Source of the DNA: Asparagopsis taxiformis
Taxonomy: Eukaryota; Rhodophyta; Florideophyceae; Bonnemaisoniales; Bonnemaisoniaceae
Assembly (NCBI GenBank): GCA_030407315.1
Contig: JALQPE010002214.1
Location: 62,001-126,000, forward strand
Reading direction: 5' to 3'
DNA length: 64,000 bases
The translations under genes were made by a program, and so were the position numbers. Below, one piece after another: positions 1 through 10,080 of the stretch. Each line of letters starts with the position of its first letter. Within the stretch, counting starts at the first letter, position 1. The notes under the pieces were generated by a model. The model was not told the DNA's origin. It searched no databases and was given only the letters and a program-made list of their open reading frames with translations.

Positions 1-1
1 C

Positions 2-649
2 GATTCGAACTACATACTGGAAAAGGAGATATCAGTGACACTCAAGGAATGTCAAAGGACAGTGAAGATTGAAGAACTACAATCAGCACTCACAGACATG
101 CACAAGATAATTTCTAAGAAGATCAGCAAGAGCAGAGAAAGACACATTAAGATTCACAATGCAAGAACCAACATTGTGAAACCTTCTTTTAATATTGGAG
201 ATTTTGTCCTAGTGCGGAGAGCGCAGGATAAGGGACACAAATTGTCATTTAAGTGGCAAGGACCGAAGCGTATAACCAGGGTTATTAATAGTCTGGTATA
301 TGAAGTTACAAGTTTGATTAAGAATCAAACCGAAACAGTACATGCAACACGCATATGCATGTATATAAATGACTTGGATGGAGTTACACCATCCAAAGAA
401 TTACTCACTCATGCCGAACACACTGAGACGCAATACGAGGATATTAAGTGTCCCAAGCAATTGAAAAAGGTTGGAGAAGAATATAGGGTATTTGTAGAAT
501 GGGAAGGACTACCTGATACGTGTGATTATACGTGGGAACCCATTGACAATCTGCATGAAGATGTACCTGAGCTTCTCATCAAATTTCTAAAAGACGAGAA
601 CACAGCAATGGCAATGGAGGCCATAAAGTGGATAACTCATAGCAAATGA
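2..649 (+). CDS. Ty3/gypsy polyprotein, integrase C-terminus with chromodomain (partial)
   Basis: The frame is open from base 2, so this is the 3' end of a longer pol gene cut by the window edge; the first in-frame ATG at base 35 is not a real start. The first part has the basic integrase C-terminal fold of chromoviruses (FNIGDFVLVRR, then FKWQGPKRI). The last third is a canonical chromodomain with VFVEWEGL and the aromatic YTWEP motif, which in this family binds methylated histone tails and directs integration to heterochromatin. The stop at 647-649 is followed within 45 bases by a purine-rich tract and an LTR, as expected for the 3' end of a gypsy element. Chromodomain assignment is firm; the host element is otherwise outside the window. 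Confidence 0.9.
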   Translation, partial: DSNYILEKEISVTLKECQRTVKIEELQSALTDMHKIISKKISKSRERHIKIHNARTNIVKPSFNIGDFVLVRRAQDKGHKLSFKWQGPKRITRVINSLVYEVTSLIKNQTETVHATRICMYINDLDGVTPSKELLTHAEHTETQYEDIKCPKQLKKVGEEYRVFVEWEGLPDTCDYTWEPIDNLHEDVPELLIKFLKDENTAMAMEAIKWITHSK

Positions 650-691
650 AAAACAATGTTCTGCAACACTGACTCACAGAACATGGGGCAG

Positions 692-1094
692 TGTAGACAT
701 TTGCGAATTGCAGTACAAGCTCGGGAATATTCAAAGATGGAAATTATTTCAACGGAAGGCTACAAGCCGTAATAACGTGCACACATTCTAATGTGTGGTT
801 GATAATGAGATGAGGTGAATAACCGTCACTTTCAAATACGCAGATGGTTCACAGTCATTGAATAGAGTAACGGAATAATGAATAGAATAGTATATATAGT
901 AGGTCTGCCTTGAGCAGACAAAGAGAGAGGCACGTGGAGAGAACACGCCAGCCATCAGAGGTTCTAGCCTACTGACATATCAGCCTTAATAAAAACTGAA
1001 CATTTCCACTAATTCCAGCACTTCTTGGAACACACTTGGACCCTGCTGCCTCGTTCCTGAGATTCTCTCAGGAAGTTGACACTGGTTTACAACA
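692..1094 (+). repeat. 3' LTR of the left-edge gypsy element
   Basis: Begins TGTAGAC directly after the purine-rich tract GAACATGGGGCAG (679-691) and ends GTTTACAACA, giving TG...CA ends. It holds a TATA-like TATATATA at 891-898 and a polyadenylation signal AATAAA at 988-993. The 5' partner LTR is outside the window, so the exact 3' boundary is inferred from the TG/CA rule. Confidence 0.7.
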
Positions 1095-1523
1095 TGCTCC
1101 CGTCTTGGGTATTGTCAGGCATCGGGCGCTGTGAAGGATTGCAATCCAGGTTTTCCACCGATGGCGCATACATTGGAGTAAATAGCGAACGACCCAAAAG
1201 CCCTGGTGATAGTAGGTGAAATGAAAGTGTTTCCTTGCGAGGAAATGCATGCCTTAGTGGAGTTTGCGCCGTTTCACGTATCCTACTGCGATTGTTATAT
1301 GTCCGACAGCGTTGGATTCGCCGTTGCGCAACGAAGGTGGAATAGTCGTGGTTGTAATTTTGAGAACACGTCTTGAATTGAGTGCACCGACATCCACATC
1401 GCGTTATTGACTTTCTGTCATTCTCAATAGACCTGTATGTGCTGCCAATCGCGCTGAACACGTACTCTACATAGACCGATACACACAGCGACCTTCCAGA
1501 ACACTTTTTACTGTAAAATATCT
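1095..1523. other. Intergenic, no gene recognised
   Basis: Lies between the gypsy LTR and the stop codon of the minus-strand NB-ARC gene. Minus-strand open frames of 60 and 124 codons here show no domain or composition support. It probably contains the 3' UTR of the NB-ARC gene. Confidence 0.5.
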
Positions 1524-4500
1524 TCAGCTCGTCGCTTTACTCGGACCTGCAAGGTTTCCCGTTTCTATGCGTCCCATCGCCATCATCACTGCCTCTACAA
1601 TCCTTCCGATAAACGTCTTCCGCTTCTCCACAGCCTCGTTTCCGCCTCCGTTTGTCGCATTTTCAAAATTCTCAATTCCTGTAATCCCCCTCATTTCCTG
1701 AAGACCTTGCACAACGTCTGCTATCCCATATTCGCTGTTCCACGCCATTCGTTGCAGAAATTCCTCTGTCATCAGCACTTTGTTCCCATCTTCATCCGTG
1801 ATCATCAGTGCATTTCTACAATCTTCCAGCGTTAATCGATAGAACACAGGGATTATAATCACTCCCCTTTCACCAGCACTCCTGAAGCGTCGTAGGAAAC
1901 ACAGTAATTCCTTCATGGTCCATGGACGACCAGCGAATTGCGGTGACAGAATCACCACTGCTATCCTTGCCGTCTCCATTGCACCGTCCATTTTCTGAGG
2001 AGCATTCTGCCCGGGATGTAGTTCTCTCTTGTCCAAGAAAACTTTGAGACCATTTGCAACAAGTGCATCGAACAATGTTTCGGCAATCAATAGTTTGTCC
2101 GGACCGGCATGACTTAAGAAGACGTCGTAGACTTCTTCAGGTCCAGTATTGGTGATTATGTTCTGTGACGGGGATGGACAAGGCTCAGGGAGGAGTGGAA
2201 GAGGAGATGGATTGCGCGGCGGGAGATGGGTGTTGGCAGTGATTAGATCGACATAGAACATACCCCTCTGCTCTGTTAAAAAGTGTAATCGGGATGTATC
2301 GGCGATGTAATGGGCTCCACGCACATTATCCTCCTCTGTGGCTATGGTGAAAGACGATCGGCCGTGCTCATACGCCACATTTCGTGCAAAACAGAAGGAC
2401 CATCCGTCAAACTCTCTGTTGCAAACCAAGCTAGGAGTTACTGTGCTACTCATGGCGGTACTATCGCCGTCCAGATTTGTTTCATCTATGGATTTTCCTG
2501 ACGATACGTTCCAAGACACAGACTTTGTCTCGACGTTCGTCTCATTCCCGTCATGTGGGTACCTTCTTGCGGCTGCAAAACTTGAAATCACATTGCTGTC
2601 TGAACTGAAAGACAGTAGCCCAACATCACGGATCGATTTAACTCGTTGTATACTACTCCAGACAGGAGAACTCGAAGAATTCGATGGGATGTCGCGTTTA
2701 TCAGATGCAAACGATAACGCCCATTCCTCAAGATCAGAGGTTGAATGCAAAACATTTCCATTACGCGCATCAATGATGTAAACAACACAACTGTGAGAAC
2801 GTGAATAGGCGGCGAATTGCCGGTTGTTTGATACGGCCAGTACTGCAGGTAAATCATGCTCATTATCAGGGATTTTGGAACTGGAAATGACGCGATCGAT
2901 GCGCTCCGACACGTCACACACGTCTCGGATCTCCATCCCTCTCGATACGGAATTCCATGTCAACATTGTTATCCCATTCTCAGAAACTCCAAATCTGAGT
3001 ACATCCGGTAGAAATCTGTCGACCGAATAGTCACAGCTGCCGACTTGTCGCGCGTCCCAAACTTGTATTCGACGGCCACCCAAACAGAACAGTTCCGGGC
3101 CATCTCCCATACAGAGCGATCGAACAAAAGGTTCTGACGCATCAAGGAGAGTGTGCGCCAGTGACACGTCACGACCACCGTCCGTCACCCGCCAAACGTT
3201 TGTTCCTCTGGGGCCCGCAGAATACAACAGGCGTCCATCAGTACTGAACTGGACACAATTCACACGATTGTAATGTTCGGAAGGTGATGACCATAGTTGG
3301 TCCCCACTCTGTACGTCCCAAATACGAACACTTTTATCAGTTGACCCCGATGCCAATAGTCTCCCATCAGCGCTCAACGCCACGCTGGTCACCCAGTCTG
3401 TATGGCCCCGGAACACAGTGCCGCTGTAGACAAACCTTGTCGTGTCCCATACACGAATCTTCTTAGCCGACAATCCAGACACCATCTTATCCTCGCTTCC
3501 TCCGATTGCCAGCGAACTCACGGCAGCGGCATGTACCGCAACATTTCGAACTACTTTCCCACTCGTTGCATCCATCACCGTTAGTCGCCCCTTAGTAGTA
3601 CCTAGAACCACTTTATTCGACGACGATAACACTTGCATACAATATATCTGCTTGTCTCCTATTTCAGCTTGCATCGATCGCAATTTTCTCGCACCGTTCC
3701 ATACTGTCACTTGTCCTCTTCGATTGCATGAATACATCAGCCCTGAAATGTGGTCAAAAAACACAGCGACGATCTCACTATCTTCGTCTCCAACCAGAGC
3801 CCTCTTCACCCTCCCATTTCGACTATCCAACACCCATACCTCCCCCCTCCACCCTCCCACAATGACTTCTTCCCCTCCCCTCCTCACACACATGCATCGT
3901 CCATGTCCCTCCAACTCCAGTACACGTCGCAACAAGCTCCTCCCACTCTTCAATACCCCAGGCCCACAACGAGCCCAAGGCCGCTCCGCATATCTCCCAA
4001 TACTACATACTATCTGCTCCACCACTCCACTCTCGCTCACAACATCACGCAGTCGCCCAAATAGTTGGAACGTATATTCTTTTCGGTTCTTCATACAATA
4101 CGGCACCATGCAAAGCTCCATGGCTCTCGTGACAACGTCCAAATCGCGGGCTATTCTTCTTCCAATTTCCGTCTTCTCTTCTTCTTCCAGATGCCTTCGT
4201 ACTAGTTCCAGCTCAGCGATGACCTTCTGGAACGGTGGTCGCTCTTTATCCTTATTCATCTTTTCGATCCATCGATAATCCGTCAACAGCTTCAGTGCCG
4301 CACTCACCCGCCAAGCTCCGAGCAGGTGTCGCACCACGTTGTCGTTCATGTACTTCTCCCTCTTCTTCAGCTCCCACCATTCGTCTTCTTCACTCTCAGT
4401 GCCCTCTCCATCTTCAGCAACCCTTTGACTTGTCCGAACTGATACCTGGTATCCATCTACGAGCCGCCCATGCCACGTGCGTACTCCCTCCCTCCCCTCT

Positions 4501-5714
4501 GCCATTTCTACACAAACGTCGTGGACAAGATCATGCAATCGTATACCCCTCACCAGCCTTCCCTCGTCTTCATCCAGTGACACCAGGCTGTGTCTCGAAA
4601 ACATCCTCACCCTACTCAGCACATCTTCCACTTCCCATACCCTCTCGATCACACACAGTGGAACACACATCTGCTTTTCCACTACGCAAAACGATCGAAA
4701 CATCTCTCCCACCGTCATGCTCTTCCCCGTCCACTCTCTCTCCAGCGACTCCAAGCTCGTCTGGATTGCTGCATCCAGCCCCACGTGTCTACTCCCAGTC
4801 TCCGCAACACACAATTCCACACTACTCTGCTTCAGACTCTCCCAGTATTGCACAATTGCATTCGGTCCACACACATCTGTGCATCGACCAAACAATTCTT
4901 GCATCCCAGACCCAGCTACACTCAGTGCCAGTGGTAGTCCCGCACATAGGTCAACAATGTTGTCCAGTGCACCACGGTTGGGTGATGACCAGAACTGAAG
5001 CCTGTTACCGTCGATGCCAGCATACTTGCACAGAACGTCGATGCATGTTTTCCTACGCAAATCCCCAGGACTCACTGCAATTGACACATCATGCGTCGGT
5101 ACACCGCCTATCGCCTCATTCCTCGTCGACGTCATGATGTGCTGCAGCACCTTGCAACTTCCTCCTTCCATTTCCTGGACACCTTTGCACGCTTTGTCTA
5201 CCAATTTGTAGACAATGGGATCGAGATCCCACACATCGTCAAAGATGAGGAGAAAGCGCTTCGGACCAAGCAGGTCAACCAGCTTCTCCATCATGTTCAC
5301 ATGAGTGTTGTCTTTTGCAGTGAGTTCAGTGAATTTGGGGAGGAAATCTGGGAATGCGTCGGTGACAATCTGCTCCAGCTGGTCAAACAGCCTCTGCACT
5401 TTAGCGTCGTGACCGAGTTCAATGAACCACACGCCGTCCGGGAACTTTTGCCAGACGTCTGCACGTCTGCCTAGGGCGCGCAGGATGGTTGTTTTGCCTG
5501 CGCCACCCATACCAACGAGAGCTATAGCGTTATTGTTTGGGTCATTGGACAGGAGGGCGTGCTTGGCCTTGCTTTCTGGAGTGCGGGAGTTTCGGGAAAA
5601 GTCTAGGACAATCTGGCGGGAGTTTCGGGGGACGTGGAAGACGGCAGTGTGGTCGTCTTGGTAGAGCGTTGTGTTGATGGTGGATGTTCCATACCTCTTT
5701 ACTGAATAGCAAAG
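1524..5714 (-). CDS. NB-ARC / WD40 / TIR immune-receptor-type protein, 5' truncated
   Basis: Domains are numbered from the internal Met at 5510, which sits inside the Walker A motif (GMGGAGKTT) and cannot be the true start. The frame stays open about 68 codons further upstream, to a stop at 5715-5717. NB-ARC spans about 1-340, with Walker B LLIFDDVWD, GLPLAL and an LHDLVHD motif. WD40 repeats follow from about 570 (for example SGSTDKSVRIWD). A TIR domain lies at about 1124-1260 (YDVFLSHAG; WTMKELL holding the putative NADase glutamate near 1201). This is a STAND-type sensor with TIR at the C-terminus, the reverse of plant TNL order. Upstream sequence ends 5 bases from the LTR of gypsy B, so the first exon is missing or lies beyond at least 24 kb of nested elements. 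TTTGCTATTCAG near 5705 could be a splice acceptor. Function in the alga is unknown; the domain calls are secure. Confidence 0.88.
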   Translation of the reverse strand, partial: LCYSVKRYGTSTINTTLYQDDHTAVFHVPRNSRQIVLDFSRNSRTPESKAKHALLSNDPNNNAIALVGMGGAGKTTILRALGRRADVWQKFPDGVWFIELGHDAKVQRLFDQLEQIVTDAFPDFLPKFTELTAKDNTHVNMMEKLVDLLGPKRFLLIFDDVWDLDPIVYKLVDKACKGVQEMEGGSCKVLQHIMTSTRNEAIGGVPTHDVSIAVSPGDLRRKTCIDVLCKYAGIDGNRLQFWSSPNRGALDNIVDLCAGLPLALSVAGSGMQELFGRCTDVCGPNAIVQYWESLKQSSVELCVAETGSRHVGLDAAIQTSLESLEREWTGKSMTVGEMFRSFCVVEKQMCVPLCVIERVWEVEDVLSRVRMFSRHSLVSLDEDEGRLVRGIRLHDLVHDVCVEMAEGREGVRTWHGRLVDGYQVSVRTSQRVAEDGEGTESEEDEWWELKKREKYMNDNVVRHLLGAWRVSAALKLLTDYRWIEKMNKDKERPPFQKVIAELELVRRHLEEEEKTEIGRRIARDLDVVTRAMELCMVPYCMKNRKEYTFQLFGRLRDVVSESGVVEQIVCSIGRYAERPWARCGPGVLKSGRSLLRRVLELEGHGRCMCVRRGGEEVIVGGWRGEVWVLDSRNGRVKRALVGDEDSEIVAVFFDHISGLMYSCNRRGQVTVWNGARKLRSMQAEIGDKQIYCMQVLSSSNKVVLGTTKGRLTVMDATSGKVVRNVAVHAAAVSSLAIGGSEDKMVSGLSAKKIRVWDTTRFVYSGTVFRGHTDWVTSVALSADGRLLASGSTDKSVRIWDVQSGDQLWSSPSEHYNRVNCVQFSTDGRLLYSAGPRGTNVWRVTDGGRDVSLAHTLLDASEPFVRSLCMGDGPELFCLGGRRIQVWDARQVGSCDYSVDRFLPDVLRFGVSENGITMLTWNSVSRGMEIRDVCDVSERIDRVISSSKIPDNEHDLPAVLAVSNNRQFAAYSRSHSCVVYIIDARNGNVLHSTSDLEEWALSFASDKRDIPSNSSSSPVWSSIQRVKSIRDVGLLSFSSDSNVISSFAAARRYPHDGNETNVETKSVSWNVSSGKSIDETNLDGDSTAMSSTVTPSLVCNREFDGWSFCFARNVAYEHGRSSFTIATEEDNVRGAHYIADTSRLHFLTEQRGMFYVDLITANTHLPPRNPSPLPLLPEPCPSPSQNIITNTGPEEVYDVFLSHAGPDKLLIAETLFDALVANGLKVFLDKRELHPGQNAPQKMDGAMETARIAVVILSPQFAGRPWTMKELLCFLRRFRSAGERGVIIIPVFYRLTLEDCRNALMITDEDGNKVLMTEEFLQRMAWNSEYGIADVVQGLQEMRGITGIENFENATNGGGNEAVEKRKTFIGRIVEAVMMAMGRIETGNLAGPSKATS

Positions 5715-5719
5715 TTACT

Positions 5720-5973
5720 TGTCGACTAAATACTCATCAGGGCATGGCTACGCGGTCGTTGCCGTCGTCAATGAATTAACCTAGTTGGCGACGAGACAGA
5801 GCATCTATTGGCTCTGTCAATACTGTCTCCGATCGACAGTTAATCTAAGCCTAGTATATGTCGCTCTGTTGCGACGTGTGGCACTGTCTCTGCGAGACAG
5901 TGCTATTTCCAGCATCCGTAACAACTAACTTACATCGGTGTCGCCGATGTGACAACTCGTCATCAAGAACATC
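5720..5973 (-). repeat. 3' LTR of gypsy B, distal part (split by gypsy N)
   Basis: On the minus strand gypsy B pol ends at 12014, followed by a purine tract (GAGAAAGGGGTG) and an LTR starting TGTAGCG at 12003. The LTR runs to 11898, is interrupted by gypsy N, and resumes here to end TCGACA at 5720. The two parts total about 355 bp if the 5-bp duplication is counted once, a normal LTR size. The left end is inferred from TG/CA only, because no second copy is in the window. Confidence 0.55.
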
Positions 5974-6335
5974 TGAAACGAATGTGTATACGGGATAGCT
6001 GAGTGGTAGTTGTTTTCGTTGAATGATTGATGATGCCTCCGATCCCCCAAGACCGGAGTTGACCATGCCTTTTTATACCCACCATAGAATTGTAGTTCGA
6101 TGTCGAACTAATTCTAGAAAATACTAATCAAAATAAAATTATGTCATCAAAAATAAATCTAACATGATGCCATCATGACATCACTCGATGACATAGCCAA
6201 CTAGATACTTCTAGGCGTAACAGCAAGTTACTTTCTAGCAGCCTATAGTATATGAGTAAACTTAGTGCAACTTGTAGTGTCTAGAATACACTAGTTTATG
6301 CTGGCCATTGCTGGCATCAGCTTCAGTTCGTTACA
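5974..6335 (-). repeat. 3' LTR of gypsy N, with polypurine tract
   Basis: 362 bp, TG...CA ended (minus strand TGTAACG...CGTTTCA). The polypurine tract GAGGGGGGAATAG lies immediately upstream on the minus strand (6336-6348). It is a direct copy of 11536-11897. Confidence 0.97.
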
Positions 6336-6375
6336 CTATTCCCCCCTCACACAGTTGATGTCCTCATCAACTTAG

Positions 6376-9300
6376 TTATTCATCATGATATTCCGGTAGA
6401 ATATTCTTCTTCCGGATGTATTCTAACCATATTTCAGTCTTCGTGCCATCCCTGTCTATGAAATCTCTCGTAGGTTGCCATGAAGCATCATGCGTAGGAC
6501 TACCTTTCATCAAGGTTAGGAACTGATATCCTCGTCCTCTTTTTCTATGATTCAAGATCGCTTCAACCTCGATTTCATCACCTTCAATAGCAGGGACAGG
6601 GGCCGATATAGGAGGTATTGGAGCAGCAATATCACTCGGTTGTTCTATATGAGGAATTGTGTGGCTGACGTTAACAACAGGATGAATCTTGATATGATCA
6701 GGAAAATCCAACCTAACTGCATTTTTGCAAATCAATTCCTTCACAACAAACGGTCCAAAACGTCTTGCTGTCAACTTCTCCTTTTCCTGAGACTGGGAGT
6801 ATGCATCCCTGAACAAAGACCTGTTGATCCATAACTTGGATCCCACCCTATAGTCTGGATCTTTGAACTTTCTGGAGGCATACGCACTCTGTGCTGCTTT
6901 CGCAATGTTGTAAGAGTACTTAGCATCTTCAAGAGAAGCTGTAAGCCGTTTCTTGAATTCCTCAACACTTTGCACAGGTATCTCATTTCCAGACACAAAG
7001 TCCAAAGGAGACTTTGGAATCCATCCCAGGTCCAGCTCAAAAGGGGACATACCTAGATCTTCAGAAACAGCAGAATTGTAGGAAAACTCTGCAGATGGTA
7101 GAAGTTCATCCCAATTGTCTTGGTTATAGGAACAATAGCACCGAAGATAGTTCTCAATCATCCGATTCATGATTTCGGACGTGCCATCCGTCTGTGGGTT
7201 CCTGCTCGTAGACATCTTGAGCTTAACGCCACATAGTTCCATCAAACAATCCCAAAACTTGGATGTAAACTTTCTATCTCGATCCGATACCACATTGTCA
7301 GGAAGTCCATGAAGCTTGAAAATGTTGGAGAAGAACGCATTCGCAACATCCTCAGCAGTGTCAGTACCTCTTGGCTTGATAAAATGAACTCTTCTCGTCA
7401 ACCGGTCTACCCAGGTAGTTATGGCATCATAACCGTCTTTTGTCTTGGGTAGACTTACGATAAAGTCGGTTGCTAGAGATCCCCATCTTCTCTCAGGAAT
7501 CTCTAAAGAAGTTGGATCAGTCAACTTCTTCTGATTAGAGTCTTTGTATTGCTGACACTTCATGCATCCCTCCACATACTTCCGGACATCTCGGGCTTCG
7601 TGTCTCCAATGGAATTTTTCAAGTCTTGTTAGCGTCTTCAAGAACTTGAAATGACCGCTTGTCCTAGAGTCATGTGCCATTTGCAAAATACTGGACACAG
7701 ACCTTCTCGGTACACACAACTTTCCATTGTAAAATAGCCTCGCCCGTTCACGACAAAACAATGGTATGATCTTTTCCAGCTTCCGTTTCTGAATCTCATC
7801 TTCAGGAAAATCTCCTTCCATGGCTCTTACCACTGGTCCGAAGAACTGGTCATCATCATATCGGGTTACAATGTCCTCAAAATTGATTTCAGGTACTTCA
7901 ATATTGCTAAATGAAGCATTTCGCCCATTTATAACGTGAGGAGCCCTTGATAAAACATCACCCAATACATGAATCTTGCCAGGTTTGAGGGTTATCGGGA
8001 ATATACCAAAGTTACCTAGAGTTTCCAACCATCTTGCTTCTCTTCGACTCAACTTGGCTTTCGAAAAGAAACTCTTTAGCACTTGGTTGTCTGTGAATAT
8101 TTCAAATTCAACTCCTTCGAGGTAACATCGAAATCTTTCCAAGAAACAAATCAAAGCCAAAAGTTCTCGATCATTCGCTGTATAATCTGCCTCAGTGGAC
8201 GATAACTTCTTTGAGTAGAAGGCAATAACACGATCCTTCCCATTCTCGTCCAGCTGAGTTAGAGTACCACCAACAGCGAGCTGAGATGCATCAACATGAC
8301 CTCGGAAGGCCTTTCTCCAATCAGGTGCAACTAATATTGGAGCCTGAATCATTGCATCTTTCAACTTTTGGAAAGCTTCATCACAGATTTCATCCCAATG
8401 TCCAATACCCTTTTCTTTCTTCGTCAGATCCGTCAATGGAGCCGCAATCCCAGAGAATTTCGGAATGAACCTTCGGAAAAACTGTAAGAGACCAAGGAAA
8501 CTTCTCAACTCTGTCAATGATTTTGGTTTTGGCCAGGTTTTAAGGACGTTAACCTTTTCTGGATTAACCCTGATGCCGTCTCTACCAACCAAAAATCCCA
8601 AGAAGTCGATCTCTGTCTGAAAGAATTCACATTTCTTTGGAGAAACGTACAATTCATTTCTTTTCAGACGCTCCAATACAGTTTCCAAATTCCGAAAATG
8701 TTCCTCTTCCGTCTTGCTGAATACTAGTAGATCATCCATGTAAACAACCAAGAAAACATCAATGCAATCATAGAAAATCTGGTTCATCAAGGTCTGGAAC
8801 GTTGCAGGAGCGTTACACAGACCCATAGGCATGACAAGATATTCGAACTGCCCATATTTTGTATTAAACGCTGTTTTCTCGATGTCTTCCGGCTTCACCC
8901 TAATCTGATGGAACCCCGTCTTGAGGTCTAGTTTTGAAAAATATTTTGATCCCCCAAGGCGATCAAACATTTCATCAGATCTCGGCAATGGAGCATTGTT
9001 CCTCTTCGTGATTCGATTCAAAGCTCGATAATCGACTACTCCACGAAGCTTGTCTTTCTCTTTGACAAAGAACAGAGGAGCTCCATAAGGTGACTTACTT
9101 GATCTTATTTTTCCTTTCTTCAGCAGTTCCTCGACATATTCCTTAGCTGCTCTTAGTTCCGCGGGTGACAGCTGAAATAGAGGTCTCAGTGGAGGTTTAG
9201 CATCTTTCTGAACATCGATCGCGTGATCTACTGTTCGCTTGGGAGGAAATCCATCTGGAAGATCACTTCTGAACACTTCCCGGTACTTTGTCAGTAACTT

Positions 9301-10080
9301 CCCCAACCTCTCACTGTGTTTGGAACCTTTCATTCCCTGAATATTTTCCTTTTCGAACACTTGATACACTTCAAAGTCATTACTGTTCTTCCTGTTCCGT
9401 AACATTCTTCTGAATTTTCTCACTCCAAGATTCGTCACATGAATCCTTGGATCATCAGGATCTTTACAGGCGTGAAGCAACTGATGGCCACATTTCACAA
9501 TCTTTTTTCTGTAATCGATAACTGGATTGTGGGCGACATGCCATGGCATCCCCAAAAGAACATCATACCTACAATTGGCAACAACCCAATTTGATGTATA
9601 GGTATGTGAACCCATATTCAATGTTCCTTTGATGATTACTTCAGATGCCTCTTCCGTGGAACCTTTTCGAGAGTGTGAGACTTGTATTTTCTCTTTCTGA
9701 ATCATGAAATTTCCTCGAGATTTCTGCTTCCTCAGAAACTCGGCCCTTACTACGTTGGTATTGCATCCATCATCTTTCAATACTTTGACTGGTAATCCGT
9801 TCAACTTTCCATGGAAAACCAATAATGGATCTACTGGTATAGGGTCATCAGTAGTGATGCTTTCTTTCCCAACAATAGTATTTGATTCAGCTTCCAAGAC
9901 TCTCGGCTCTACACGGCCCTTCTCCTGCCTTGGAACAGCCCTTCCTGTCTTTTCTGGTCTCTTAACTTGCGCATCAGCGCATCGAACATTCACACTCCTT
10001 TCAGGTCCATCCTGAGCGTACAACTTGTTTTTAGGAGGACCGACTAGTTTTCCTGTGGAAAGGAACTTGGTGCTCCCCAA
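6376..10080 (-). CDS. Gypsy N pol: protease, RT, RNase H, integrase, chromodomain
   Basis: 1,234 residues, uninterrupted. Protease at about 85-200 has an unusual D-D-G at 103-105 where D-S/T-G is usual. Reverse transcriptase at about 300-480 has YMDD at 447-450. RNase H at about 590-700 includes D597 and D664. The integrase has an HHCC zinc site at about 803-842 and catalytic D872, D933 and E969. A chromodomain-like tail lies at about 1170-1230. It overlaps the end of gag by 37 bases in a different frame, so it is probably expressed by -1 type frameshifting or reinitiation. All catalytic residues are present, so this copy could be active apart from the broken gag. Confidence 0.96.
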   Translation of the reverse strand: MGSTKFLSTGKLVGPPKNKLYAQDGPERSVNVRCADAQVKRPEKTGRAVPRQEKGRVEPRVLEAESNTIVGKESITTDDPIPVDPLLVFHGKLNGLPVKVLKDDGCNTNVVRAEFLRKQKSRGNFMIQKEKIQVSHSRKGSTEEASEVIIKGTLNMGSHTYTSNWVVANCRYDVLLGMPWHVAHNPVIDYRKKIVKCGHQLLHACKDPDDPRIHVTNLGVRKFRRMLRNRKNSNDFEVYQVFEKENIQGMKGSKHSERLGKLLTKYREVFRSDLPDGFPPKRTVDHAIDVQKDAKPPLRPLFQLSPAELRAAKEYVEELLKKGKIRSSKSPYGAPLFFVKEKDKLRGVVDYRALNRITKRNNAPLPRSDEMFDRLGGSKYFSKLDLKTGFHQIRVKPEDIEKTAFNTKYGQFEYLVMPMGLCNAPATFQTLMNQIFYDCIDVFLVVYMDDLLVFSKTEEEHFRNLETVLERLKRNELYVSPKKCEFFQTEIDFLGFLVGRDGIRVNPEKVNVLKTWPKPKSLTELRSFLGLLQFFRRFIPKFSGIAAPLTDLTKKEKGIGHWDEICDEAFQKLKDAMIQAPILVAPDWRKAFRGHVDASQLAVGGTLTQLDENGKDRVIAFYSKKLSSTEADYTANDRELLALICFLERFRCYLEGVEFEIFTDNQVLKSFFSKAKLSRREARWLETLGNFGIFPITLKPGKIHVLGDVLSRAPHVINGRNASFSNIEVPEINFEDIVTRYDDDQFFGPVVRAMEGDFPEDEIQKRKLEKIIPLFCRERARLFYNGKLCVPRRSVSSILQMAHDSRTSGHFKFLKTLTRLEKFHWRHEARDVRKYVEGCMKCQQYKDSNQKKLTDPTSLEIPERRWGSLATDFIVSLPKTKDGYDAITTWVDRLTRRVHFIKPRGTDTAEDVANAFFSNIFKLHGLPDNVVSDRDRKFTSKFWDCLMELCGVKLKMSTSRNPQTDGTSEIMNRMIENYLRCYCSYNQDNWDELLPSAEFSYNSAVSEDLGMSPFELDLGWIPKSPLDFVSGNEIPVQSVEEFKKRLTASLEDAKYSYNIAKAAQSAYASRKFKDPDYRVGSKLWINRSLFRDAYSQSQEKEKLTARRFGPFVVKELICKNAVRLDFPDHIKIHPVVNVSHTIPHIEQPSDIAAPIPPISAPVPAIEGDEIEVEAILNHRKRGRGYQFLTLMKGSPTHDASWQPTRDFIDRDGTKTEIWLEYIRKKNILPEYHDE

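Noticed and set aside
1087..1461. 124-codon minus frame next to the LTR
   Set aside because: Overlaps the LTR end, no domain or repeat support.
4235..5137. 300-codon plus-strand frame
   Set aside because: Antisense shadow of the NB-ARC gene; Ser/Pro/His-rich composition is typical of reversed coding sequence.
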